DNA of 64,000 nucleotides from Trichuris trichiura (Eukaryota; Nematoda; Enoplea; Trichinellida; Trichuridae). The notes under the pieces are model-generated. The model was not told where the DNA came from. It saw nothing but the letters and a program-made list of their open reading frames with translations, and made no database searches. This document shows positions 1-11,196 of this stretch, one piece after another (within the stretch, counting starts at the first letter, position 1; every line of letters begins with the position of its first letter). The DNA lies in assembly GCA_037903355.1 (NCBI GenBank), contig JBAJFE010000009.1, positions 1,116,001-1,180,000 on the forward strand, read 5' to 3'. Both the position numbers and the translations under genes were made by a program.

Positions 1-1490
1 TTAATCACTAGAGGTTCAGTGCTAGTTTACATGACGCACATATTAAACTCAGTTCCACAAATGCACTGCACCATACAGTTGCTTAGGGTTCCGGAAACAC
101 AAACTGCTCTAAATTATGAAAATTGGCAAGCACCTCTTACTGGCCTCAGCGATTGAGACAATACCAAGTTAAATGCGTCCATCAAAATCCTCAGGAGCGG
201 ATGAATCGTATAAAACGCGCCCTTTTGGCAATGGGATTCTTTTCCATCGCGGCTACAGAACCTGCTTTGCCAAGACATGCCAGGGCTCCGCCAATGTTCC
301 TATGGCCTTCGAATAGCTTCCATTGGCGCCTTTGCTCATGTATGTCGCCACGTAAATCATTGCCTTTTCTTTGCACTTGTCAGAATATATATCTGAATAC
401 TTCATTTCGTGCGCTTGTTGTTCAACCTATTCTTACTAAAATTTCTAGTTTAAAGTTAAAATCTTTTGTCATCTGTTCTATATGACTCGTATTTTCTATA
501 AAGAAATAGATGAGCGTCTAGCGGTTACTCAACTTTTCGTTTCAACATTTAACATTGCGATCAAGGTAAACACTAACCGCCTTTTTTCACGCCGCTGCTC
601 ATCGCAAACTTTGACAGAAAAGCTCCTTTCAACGGGGAAATGCACAGACATTTGGCAACTAACATGGTTGAACAGTTATTGCTGCCAACAGGGACCGCAT
701 TAACGCTTGCAACACTCGACTAACAGAATCCTGGACACACGAAAGTAAAACATCTTTCGCCAATGAAAACTCTCAGGTGCGAGCCAGGTAAAAAACGGCC
801 GCAGGCCTTTAAATGGTACTCCGGGAAACAAACCGCAAGGAACGCTGACAATGAGAAAACGTAATCAAGCAAAAACGAACCCGTCTTCAGAAGGAAGGCT
901 TAAAACATGGCAAGGAAAACACAACGCTTCCGGGGATATTCAGAAAGCACAATGACCACTGTCGACAGTTGCTCAATAAGATTTATGGTTGTATATCAAT
1001 GGAAATTTACCTGATGAAGAAAAACCGCACGGAAAGAAAGCCGTGAGAAAACGTGCCAGCGAGGGACACAACAAAACAATGAAGAAAATCTCATTCGGGG
1101 TTAGCGTAACAATTACAACCCTCCGAAAAGAATTTTCGAAACATGACTAACAAAAAATAAACAAGCTGCGTTGAACCGATCGAAGATTGTTCATTGTGGA
1201 CAATCATAAGTGAGACAGCAAATTACGTTAGTAGGGAAAACGCGTAGAACATAATGTACTCCTTATGAAGAACAGGTGCAATATATAATGCAAATGGACC
1301 AACGCAGTTGAGTAAAAGTGGTTGAAATGTTATGTGTAAATGATAGGCTGCATGTCTCAAAATCCTGGCAGCATAACGGCATGGCTCAAGCTAACAAAGG
1401 GTTAACAGCCTCAGTAAATCAAAGCGCGCCCTACTTCCCTGATCTCTCGTACCAACTGCACGCAAAAAATATGTCCACCTTAGCGCAGCT
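1..1490. other. Intergenic DNA, nothing assigned
   Basis: This stretch lies upstream of the first repeat unit of the SPOP-like array. Short open frames occur on both strands, but none has a signal peptide, a recognisable domain or convincing splice signals. It has no counterpart upstream of the second unit: the sequence similarity between the two units begins near 1491. I see no RNA gene or mobile element in it. Confidence 0.5.
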
Positions 1491-2918
1491 TCTAAATTAG
1501 CGGTTGCCAGATTTGTAAAGTTCAGCTAAGTTCGCTATCATACGCGATGTTTCAAGCTGTCTCCAGCCATCTACAACGCAACATAACAAATTCCACAGCA
1601 GCGACTGCTGAGCAGTTATTTTTTTAAGGTGGTTCTGAGCAATTCCAACTGAAAAAATAACGCTGAAATGCAGAAAACAAGCAGTTAGCAAAACTGATGA
1701 ATCAAATTAGACCAGGCCTTCATAGTGATAACAGCGAATGGACTTTTCTCATTCTTAGCGATGGGTGTATGTTGAAAAAAGCAAAACGTTTTAACGTCAA
1801 AGCTTTCGGTAACGCGAATACTCTACTGCTGCCAAGGCAAACTTTGCAAAGGTCATCACCTGCAAAAAACTGCACAGCGTGCATTATTCATCTGAGTGGT
1901 CTTATCTTCAAAGCTGAATGCATTTTTGCCTATCAGCTAACCTATACTTCGACTTATACAAACATTCGGGCCCAGTAGAAGCGTGGAACGTCTTTAAATA
2001 AAGACGGAGAAAAATGGCTCCAAGAGCTTGAGCTGAACTGCCTATTCTTCGCCACTGTATTCACAGCTGATCATCCAACCGTTTCACAGGACATTGACTT
2101 CCATTTCTTAACTGCTCAAAACAAGCATCTACCGGTAAGAATTATAAACATACCTTACGCGATACCACATTAGTACATTTCGCGACTCTGAAGCAAAGGT
2201 ATTAGTGAAACCCATGAAATTCAATGAACTAAAGGAACGAACAGTATAGATTGAACTTACGTCTTACACGTCGAACATCATGGAAACGCCTGCGACGCAG
2301 TGAGCCTGCTTGTAGAGGCCCGATGAGCACACCAGCGTCAAACTAGTTTTATGGAAGTCAATAATGCCTTCTTCCCAGATGCTTAGATATGTAAGCATTA
2401 TTTAAAACGTGGTTAAACTGAACGTTGGACAACGTTACGGCATTCATACGAGAAAACGAATCATTGAAATTTTACGCTATGACACGCAGGAGAGATCTTA
2501 GCAGGAGCGTCATTTCATTCATGAGTTGCTAACTTGTGCAGCCGAAGATAAGGAGAACTGGCTGTCATTCAGCGTACTGCTGTTCACAGCTATGAGCATC
2601 ACATGCACGATGCTGATCGGAGGATAAGTGCCTGTAAAAGAAACCCGCCGGCCCTTGTCATAATTGAAAAATGAAAAGACAACATCGCTTTATTACACTG
2701 ACGTGAGACGCGGTTTCCCAAAAACTTCATTTGCCTTTTCTATGCTTCTCTGACGATAAGAAGGTAAACTCTTTTCAATATCAATGTTAAATGTAAGAAA
2801 TCCTCGAACTGTACGTCAAGGCTTTTGAACGCAGTAGTTTCAGTTGAACACATTTGAAACATGCTAACGAAGATGTCACCCTAGTTTCAGGTGTAACTGA
2901 AGAAGTCCACATAAACTG

Positions 2919-3847
2919 TTGTCGCAGACTTTGAAAAGAATGCCGCTTAGCGTGCCATATATCGCCTTTCTGCTTCTTCTCAGAGGAAGCATTGTTCTCA
3001 CGCGTTATGAAGTTGGGCACCCTGGAAGTATAAACTCCATTCAACCATTCAGCAAGGATGTAAATCTCATTGCATCTGATGGAGCAAGTCGAAGCACAAT
3101 TAAATATACCAAGCTGAAACATCGATGGATTATTGAGCATTTTCGCGAACAAGATGCCCTGCGAAAGCTGACACCTACCCTAATACAAAGTGCTGAATTT
3201 AGTTCGCCAGACAATGAGTAACCTATTGCAGCAGAGCGCAATGTCATGATCATAATGACATTATTTGTAGACACAAGTTCAGAATGTCCTTTGAAAGCGC
3301 GGCCGGACGGGGCTATTGGTCCTCATGGAGAGCCTTGGTATTACACTCTTTGGGTGGCAATTATTCCTTTTCTTGTAAAGTACAGCTTGACATTGTTTAT
3401 ACGTCACATGAAGGTGAACGTTTGAATAACACGTTAGAAAAATTCATTCACGTAAACAATACGGGAGAAGATACGCAAATAGCAAGAGTAATATTACCAC
3501 CTCTGGAAGAATATATTGACAACAATGGTGCGTTGACGTTTCTGTGCACCATTACGACTTTTGGGCATGCAATCACCTTGCGCGAAAATGCATCTATTAA
3601 TACGAACAGCGAAGCTTTTGTCAATTCTTTTAAGCGGATTTTGGAGGCTAAAACCGGCACGGACTTGGATACTGTGCCCAGTGACTGTGTGATTACTGCC
3701 CAGAAAAGTATCTTTTTCGTCCGAAGTCCCAAGATAGACACAACGATACAAATGGCCAAGGAGAGCAACTTGCACAATGTTACACACATTTCATGCTATG
3801 CAACGCAATGCGTCGTTAGCTATGTTTTTTCGCAAAAGTGTTCGTGA
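2919..3847 (+). CDS. Secreted SPOP-like MATH-BTB protein, copy A1
   Basis: Two exons, 2919-3217 and 3271-3847, are joined across a 53-bp GT-AG intron in phase 2, giving 291 residues. The first 25-30 residues contain a hydrophobic run (PYIAFLLLL) typical of a signal peptide; an alternative start at Met8 keeps it. A MATH domain follows, opening with HRWIIEHF and crossing the splice at SPDNEHKFRMS. It leads into a BTB domain with the hallmark pattern around TAQKSIFFVRSP. The protein stops right after the BTB, at FSQKCS, so the BACK domain of SPOP is missing. Known SPOP proteins bring substrates to Cullin-3. Here the leader, the sequon NVT and the cysteines near the end of the BTB point to the secretory route. 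The MATH-BTB intron found in the B and C copies is absent. The family call is firm; the function is unknown. Confidence 0.85.
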
Positions 3848-3886
3848 AATTAAAATGTCTCGCTGACGCAAATTCATCTTTGCCGA

Positions 3887-3892
3887 ATTAAA
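3887..3892 (+). promoter_or_regulatory. Likely poly(A) signal of A1
   Basis: ATTAAA lies about 40 bp after the A1 stop. The same hexamer in the same context (GAATTAAAGC) follows A2 near 11191 and the pseudogene C2 near 20973, and a related ATTAAATTAAAG follows C1 near 17905. Conservation across paralogues whose surrounding 3' sequence has diverged supports a 3'-end processing signal. No transcript confirms it. Confidence 0.5.
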
Positions 3893-5443
3893 GCATTGCA
3901 TGTCTGTTGTTTAAGTGATAGGTTGCTCGTACAGAATTGCGTCGGCACTAATTCTTACAGAAATCAAACTTCTCTCAGTAACGATGAGTGCGTTTGTTTG
4001 AGTTGTTACGCTGCTTTGCGATAAGAATTAGTCAGCGGGCGATCACAAGCTCACAGATGCTGCTGTGACAGTCACGACTGCTCTTCGCGCGGAAAACAGG
4101 AAGGCGACAGTTTTTAAAATGAATTATTTAAAGAAGAAAGCTAGTTGTTACAGAGCACAGTCTCAAATTAATAACTGATATGAAAAGGAAGAAGATATAA
4201 AGTAGGATATGACAAATTGAGAAGAAAAAAGTAGCCGAGTTGGATAGAGAAGCAGAAGCAAAGGTAAGAAGAGCACACTGCTTTTTAGTCTTCCATTTTA
4301 CCACGTTTTCTTAATTTTAAGGAATTGCAAATCCACTGAACGTATGATCTCATGTAGTTGAACCTACTCGAAATTTCTTTACAACTTATCTGGTAAGCAT
4401 ACGTCTGCGGGCGTGTCCGAATGAAAATGATTGGATTAGCCTTAAAAAGTTCTATAATCAGGAAACAAAACATAAAGGTTCAACGCGGACTACACACAAG
4501 GAATGACTAAACCGACTAAAAAGCGTTTACTTTTTCTTCCCTGATTGCCACTGATTTTCTTTCACTCCTATGACATGAAGATTCATATAGGCAATCACTT
4601 ATTATGTCATTCAAAAGTCAGATAAGTAATTAAGTTTGGTTTACAAGGTCAGCAATGTTTCAGGCTTAATAGGGCAGCAAAACGTTTGAAAATAAGCACA
4701 CTGACTTCAGTAAACGCTTTATCTCTTACGTGTAAAAGTATAAGCACGAATTCGTAACAGTAACGAAAATCTTGCATAAGAGAAAATTGGCTCACTCAAA
4801 GTAAAATGCGTGTAATAACTTTCTGACCATCACATCAGGAAGCATACCTGTTAATATTAATATCATTGGAGAATTCTAAGGCTTAATGAGCAGAGCAATA
4901 GTGAATAATCAGAAAGTTGCGAATACTGCACACTAGTTGCGTTTTAACGAAATAGTCAGCATTAAAATTTGTGAATTAGAATATCAAAACTGCCCCTAAC
5001 GAATAAATAAAAAGGTTTGTGTTTACACAAATCGACAAAGAGTGTGAACAATTCTTAGTGTGGATTGTAAGCATAAACCATACGCAGAAGCACTTCTTTT
5101 AAAAAACATAAGTTTTATTGAAATACAGATAAGTATGTTTAAGTAATGGCATTTAGTGAGGATTCAGTACTATGACATGAGAAAACCGCACAGCGCCACT
5201 ACAGGTGAGACAGATTAAAGCTGCTCACATGAAAAGCTCAGCCAGGTGGTTAATTTCGTTCCTGAATTTCCTATGCAAAATGTTCGCCACCAATTAGAGC
5301 TTAGCTGTCGAAATTCATTGATAAAATAGTTAGCCGTGAAAATGTTCATAAACATCTGGTATGTTAGGTTCAATAGCTACGTAAGCATTACGTCCACGTC
5401 GTTGATTGGAAGATAGCTGACTTATTGAACCGCTAGCCTATCC

Positions 5444-5452
5444 TATATAAAA
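5444..5452 (+). promoter_or_regulatory. Candidate TATA element upstream of B1
   Basis: TATATAAAA occurs about 290 bp upstream of the B1 start codon. The equivalent place in the second unit (12971-12979) has the same nine bases although nearby sequence differs by many substitutions. The distance suggests a 5' untranslated leader of about 250 bases. This is an inference from conservation only. Confidence 0.35.
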
Positions 5453-5734
5453 CTTAAAATGACAGGCGAACGTCAGCGTCTTGCATCAGCATGATACATG
5501 GCGTGCGAAGTTACCCGTCTGCCTCATTCGTACCTCTCTGACAGTTCAAAGGCATGCGCTTTCCTTGGTTTTGAGATAGTTCTTAATTGTGAAAAGTTAT
5601 GTACGCTTTACGAAGGCATGTAGAAACCGCCGTTATAATTGTCAACACTTTGACATTAGAAAGTGAGCACGTCGTTCTATTTTTAGGAGCATTCCAAAAC
5701 TTCATATTGCCTGTAGCATCAGGTCTTAAAAACA

Positions 5735-7266
5735 ATGATGTTTAAAGTTGTATCTACAATCTTTCTGCTTCTTCTCGTTGGAACTGTTTCTCCTTGGCGT
5801 TATAAAAAACACCGCAGGCTGGATGATCTTGAGAATGTCAAGAAAATTGAAAATCGCCCAACATGCAATGAAACATCTCGAACCACAATTAAGTATACCA
5901 AAGTGCAGCACCGATGGGTTATTGAAAATTTCCATGAACAAGAATCGCTGCAAAAGTTGAAATCCGTGCCAATGCAAAGTGCTGAATTTGCTTCACCAGA
6001 CAAACGGTAAGCAAGTGTGAATTGAGCTTATAGAATAGTAATCACATTATTTGCAGACACAAGTTCAAACTTGTCTTACAAAACCCGGAAATGTTCGGCA
6101 ATATAAATGAGCAAACTTCGCGACAGGCAAAGAGAACTTTACTGCTGCATACTTTGACGGATAGTGAAGTTCTGACTTGCAAAGTACAGTTTAATATCGC
6201 TTATACAAATGGATCACAGGAAAGTATGCAACCTCTGCATGGGGCAATTATTCATCTGAAGAAACCACGAGCAGTTGGCGAAATAGCTGAAGTAACTTTG
6301 CCTCAAAATCTTGATTCAATAGTTGACAATGACGTGCTAACAGTCGCCTGCATAATTACCATCTACGACGAAATTTCTACTGTATGCGATCGTGCATCTC
6401 CATCTGACAAAGGTAAAGTGTGAACGTAACAGTAGAATGTCGTTAGCTAAGCAGTGCTTTAAAGAGAACGGCAAGGCTTTCGTCAGCTCTTTTGAGAAGT
6501 TTCTGAAAGCGAAAACTGCCACTGACATGGACGTTATAGCAAGTGATTGCGTCATTACTGCACATAAAAGTATATTGCTTGCTCGAAGTCCCGTCATGCT
6601 ATCATTAATAGAAGAAGGCAGGAACCGCTCTATACTAAATGCTACACAATTTTCTTGCCAGGCAATGCACTGCATGATCAGCTACATTTACACGGATAAA
6701 TGCTCCATCAAATCGTAAGTGTGCCTTCGCACAAGAAACAATGTCTGAGTATTTAGGTCATATGCTATTTTTTAAACGCAGGACGTAGATTAATAACTTC
6801 GTATGAAAAATGTACACTGCTTCTGTACTCTTGCAACAGCCATTTATAAAAAGATACAGGTCATGACGTCATAGGAGGTTTATTCTTATTTATTAATAAG
6901 AGATTGTTCCTCAGCACTATTTGGTCCACAAGAGTGCATTATTTTAGGAGTTGTTTTGTAAGTGCTTACAGATCTTTTATTTTAAGAGACATTGCTGAAG
7001 AAGTGATGCAAGCAGCTCACGAATACAAAATGCCAAATCTAGAAAGAATCGCAGAAAAAGAACTGATACGCTCTTTGGACGAGAAAAATATTGTTTCGCG
7101 AGTTAAGCTCGCCAAAGTGGTCGGACCAACAGTCTTATCTCAAGTTATATCAAATTATATCATCAAAAACCGGCATGTTCTCAGCTCGGATGATTGGAAA
7201 AAGATGGAAAGGGATGATCCATCCGCAACAGCCTTCATTTTAAAAGAAACTATTGTTCAGCTATAG
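5735..7266 (+). CDS. Secreted SPOP-like MATH-BTB-BACK protein, copy B1
   Basis: Four exons (5735-6006, 6057-6412, 6465-6714, 6987-7266) with introns of 50, 52 and 272 bp give 385 residues, close to the 374 of human SPOP. Residues 1-20 form a signal peptide with a STIFLLLLVG core. The MATH domain runs from about residue 52 (TIKYTKVQHRWVIENF) to 205. The BTB domain follows from about 220 (AHKSILLARSP at 242-252). A BACK-type helical region occupies about 292-385 (EEVMQAAHEYKMPNLERIAE, ending with a DWKKM motif like that of SPOP). Sequons at Asn45, Asn263 and Asn268, and cysteines 238, 274, 279 and 289, suit an extracellular or luminal protein. SPOP proteins are Cullin-3 substrate adaptors; a secreted form may act outside the cell or be delivered to a host, but that is speculation. 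Confidence 0.88.
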
Positions 7267-7460
7267 AGGAGAATAGGTTTTGCTTATGACGATCCAAACC
7301 CCACTGTGCCTTAAAAAGTCTGTTTATGTGTGAAGTGCTGATTGTTTCCTAAAATTTGGATTGACCGCTCTTATTCATACCGTATTTGACAGTTAAATTG
7401 CCGAACTGGGTTTTATTTTTCTCAATTGGAGCAATTGTTAGTAACTACTGAACTTCGGCG

Positions 7461-8780
7461 CCATCTGGTAATCCAATATCAACACACTTCATCAGAGGCA
7501 GATTCTAAAAAACCAGAGTTGGTCCTTCTCGTTAGGATTGAAGCGTTTTTGTCACTGCTTTAGGAAGTAGACCGTCGTTGTTAGCTGTGTTGATATTGTT
7601 CGCTGGAAGTAGACAGTTTTCTTGCTGATAATAGTTTACAGATGGCATCGATGAAGTAAAGGTGAGCATCAATATTTTAGCGTGGTAAGGGTAAGGGCAA
7701 TGACGGATTAGCCGAAAACCGTTACCACTTACAGTTTCCACGCAAGTAACCTTCTCATCTTGAGTTTAGGATTTCTAATAAAGCTGTAGAAACTAGCGAG
7801 TCTGTGGTAGAGAGAAAGCAGGTGAGGTTTTGTTGATCACGTGAATGTTGAAAATCGGAAAGGAAAAATCCTAGGCTAGCTTTACACAACAACCAAGAAA
7901 AGGGTGGTTATTACCGTGTAGACAACGAAAACACGTACGTGTTACGAGGAATAGATGAAGTAAGCAAACTACTTCGACGCGGACGTTAGGTGCATACATT
8001 TTAGTGCATAAATGAATCATACCAGTGGTATCTGGTAAGTGTGTCGTGAACGTTATGGTTGAGCAACCCTCATTCGGAACTGGCCAGCGTGCATTGTGTC
8101 TTACTATCAACATTTCTAATGTTCTTTTTGGGAAACACTTTATCTTTCGTGCTTGTGCACTCCCTTAAAGCTTCGTTTCCCTGCGGCATGTTTCCATCAG
8201 GTAAATTTCTACTGCCCTTTAATGAAGTTTTATCATATGTCTGCTGGCAAGGGTCAGTACCCTTTTCATGCTCAACGTACGCGAGGCGAAATATAAAATT
8301 TTAATTTCTAAATTCTTTATCATGATTTTTCAGAAAATGTCTACGTGCAGCTTTGAAAAGAGTAATTAACACATATGGAACAAATGGGAAGCAAAAAATT
8401 ACAGAGTACATGAACAAACAAAATAAATGGACAAATATGGAACATGAAAAAATGGATACAAAAAACAGGAATTAACAATGGAAAAAAACATTCAAAGACA
8501 AATCAACAGACACACCATACACTACTAGCTATACGGAACACGAGACGAAGACAACTGACGGACACAAAAAGACCACCAACAGAAAACTTTAAAACCCCGC
8601 TTTAAAACCATTAGAAGCGATAGAAGGCTGAAGTCGTTCACAAATTATATTCATAATTTATGACCGCTTAAGACGGGTCTCGGATGACCAGAAAGCTCCG
8701 GACTTGAAGATTTTATCGCACATTAAACGGGACTCTCTCCGAAATGAAGCTATTTCATTATGAAAACATTAGAGAAGTAA
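7461..8780. other. Spacer between the two AB units
   Basis: No supported gene lies here. Frames at 7532-7741 and 7871-8113 (minus) and 8059-8304 (plus) have no leader, domain or splice support. The last 290 bp match the end of a Penelope-like element and are listed separately. This DNA has no counterpart after B2. Confidence 0.5.
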
Positions 8781-8790
8781 CTAAATTAGA
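8500..8790. mobile_element. Degenerate Penelope-like element terminal repeat
   Basis: The segment matches the terminal repeat of the Penelope-like element at 54.05-55.43 kb. Shared blocks include ACCAACAGAAAACTTTAAAA, GACGGGTCTCGG, GAAAGCTCCGG, CACATTAAACGGGA and the end block CATTATGAAAACAT. The middle block reads like the plus strand of 55300-55400, while the first block reads like the minus strand of 54200-54230. Only terminal sequence remains, with no reverse-transcriptase frame. It stops almost exactly where unit AB-2 begins, so it marks the junction of the tandem duplication. Confidence 0.65.
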
Positions 8791-10222
8791 GGTTGTCCGA
8801 TTTTTGAAGTTCAGTTGTACTCTCACGTTCGCTATCATACGCAACGGGATCGGTTACAAAATATCGCCAGCCATCTACAACACAATGAAACAAATTCTGT
8901 AGAAGCGATTGCCGATCAGTTATTTTTCAAGGGGGAGCTGGACAACCCTGCCTTAAAAAAATAACGCTGAAATGCAGAAAACAAGCAGCCAGCAAAATCG
9001 TTGAATCAAATTAAACCAGGCTGTCATAGTAATAACGGCAAATGAACTTTTCTCATTTTTAGCAATGGTTGTTTGTTGAAAAAAGCAAAACGTTCTAACG
9101 TCAAAGCTTCCGGAAACGCAAATATTCTACTGCCAGCAAGGCAACCTTTGCAGAGGTCATGAGCTGTGCAAAGCTGCAGAACATGCTTTATTCATTTGAG
9201 TCGTCTTATCTTCAAAACTGAGAGCAATTTTCCTATCAGCTAACCTTTGCTTCGACTTACACAAACATTCCGGTCCAGTAGAAGCGTGCAACGTCTTTAA
9301 ACGAAGATGGAGGAAAATGGCGCCGCGAGCTCGAGCTGAACTGCCTATTCTCCACCATTGTATTCACAGCTGATCATCCAATCGTTTCACAGAACACTGA
9401 TTTCCATTTCCTAACTGCTCAAGACAAGCATCTACCGGTAAGAATTATAAACATACTTTACGCAATACCACATTGGTACATTTCGCGACTCTGAAGCAAA
9501 GGTATTCGTGAAACCCATGAAATTCAATGAATTAAGGAAACGGGCAGTATAGATAAAACTTGCGTTTTACATGTCGAACATCATGGAAACGCCTGCAACG
9601 CAGCAAGCCTGCTTGTAGAGGCGCGATAAGCGCACCACTGCCAAACTAGTTTTATGGAACACAATAATGCCTTCTTCCCAAATGTCCAGATATGTAAGCA
9701 TTATTTAAAACGTGGTTACGTTGAACACAACACACAACGTTACGGCATTCATACGAGTAAATGTATCATTGAAATTTTACGATATGACTCAAAGGAGAAA
9801 TAATAGCATGACTGTCACTCATTCTTGAGTTGCTATGTTGGGCAGCTGAAGATAAGGACAACGGGCCATTGTCTGCTGTATGGGGTTAACAGCTATGAGC
9901 ATCACGTGCACGACGTTGCACAGAGGATAGATGCCTGTAAAAGAAACCCACCGGCCCTTGCCATAATTTAAAAATGAAAAGCCAACATTGCTTTATTACA
10001 CTGACGTGAAACGCGGTGTCCCAAAAACGTCAACTGCTTTTTCTATGCTTCTCTGACGATTCAAAGGTAAACTCTCTTCGAGATCAATTTTAATTGTAAG
10101 AAATCCTCGAACTGTACGTCAAGGCTTTTGAACGCAGTAGTTTCAGTTGAATACATTTTGAAACATGCTAACGAAGATGTCATCCCAGTTTCAGGTGTGA
10201 CTGAAGAGTTCCGCACAAACGG

Positions 10223-11151
10223 TTGACGCAGACTTTGAAAAGAATGCCGCTTAGCGTGACATATATCGCCTTTCTGCTTCTTCTCAGAGGAAGCATTGTT
10301 CTCACGCGTTATGAAGTTGTTCATCCTGGAAGTATAAACTCCATTCAACCATTCAGCAAGGATGTAAATCTCATTGCATCTGATGGAGCAAGTCGAAGCA
10401 CAATTAAATATACTAAGCTGAAACATCGATGGATTATTGAGCATTTTCGCGAACAGGAAGCCCTGCAAGACCTAGCGTCTACCCCAATACAAAGTGCTGA
10501 ATTTAGTTTGCCAGACGATGGGTAACCTATTGCAGCACAGCGCAGTGTCATGATCATAATGATATCATTTGTAGACACAAGTTCAGAATGTCCTTTGAAA
10601 GCGTGGCCGAAAGGGGCTATTCATCCTCATGGAGAACCTTGGTATTACACTCTTTGAATGGCAGCGATTCATTTTCTTGTAAAGTAAAGCTTGACATTGT
10701 TTATACGTCACATGAAGGTGAGCGTTTGAGTAACACGTTAGAAACATTCGTTCACGTAAACAATACGGGAGAAGATACGCAAATAGCAAGAGTAATATTA
10801 CCATCTCTGGAAGAATATATTGACAACAATGGTGCGTTGACGTTTCTGTGCACCATTACGATTTTTGGGCAAACGTTCACCTTACGCGAAAATGCATCTA
10901 TTGATACGAACAGCGACGCTTTTGTCGATTCTTTTAAGCGGATTTTGGAAGCTAAAACCGGCACTGACTTGGATACTGTGCCCAGTGACTGTGTGATTAC
11001 TGCCCAGAAAAGTATCTTTTTCGTCCGAAGTCCCAAGATAGACACAACGATACAAATGGCCAAGGAGAGCAACTTGCACAATGTTACACACATTTCATGC
11101 TATGCAACGCAATGCGTCGTTAGCTATGTTTTTTCGCAAAAGTGTTCGTGA
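10223..11151 (+). CDS. Secreted SPOP-like MATH-BTB protein, copy A2
   Basis: Exons 10223-10521 and 10575-11151 (53-bp intron, phase 2) encode 291 residues, the same length as A1. The leader (TYIAFLLLLRG), the MATH start (HRWIIEHF) and the BTB motif (TAQKSIFFVRSP) match A1 almost residue for residue. Differences cluster in the MATH half, for example around LQDLASTPIQ and in the segment after the splice. The last 60 or so codons are identical to A1 at the DNA level. Like A1 it ends after the BTB domain and lacks BACK and the MATH-BTB intron. I infer a functional, recently homogenised paralogue. Confidence 0.85.
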
Positions 11152-11190
11152 AATTGAAATGTCTTCCTAACGCAAACTCATCTTTGCCGA

Positions 11191-11196
11191 ATTAAA
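11191..11196 (+). promoter_or_regulatory. Likely poly(A) signal of A2
   Basis: ATTAAA sits about 40 bp after the A2 stop codon, at the same place as in A1. Confidence 0.5.

Larger units (their letters stand above)
1491..7460 (+). repeat. Tandem duplication unit AB-1 (A1 + B1 genes)
   Basis: This segment is collinear with 8781-14985. Similarity covers the 1.4-kb upstream flank (compare 1501-2400 with 8805-9720), both genes, the 3848-5734 spacer and the tail after the B gene. The offset is about 7.30 kb at the A genes and 7.52 kb at the B genes, so the two units differ by indels in the spacer. The unit pairs one A-type and one B-type SPOP-like gene in the same orientation. The limits are where I lose similarity by eye and are accurate to some tens of bases. 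The noncoding flanks at 1491-2918 and 3848-5734 show no other gene. Confidence 0.85.

Noticed and set aside
123..485. A 120-codon frame near the left edge
   Set aside because: No domain, leader or splice context; composition is that of AT-rich intergenic DNA.
2787..3152. Minus-strand frames opposite the A1 and A2 genes (also 10061-10468)
   Set aside because: They are antisense shadows of the SPOP-like exon 1; their similarity follows from the plus-strand duplication.
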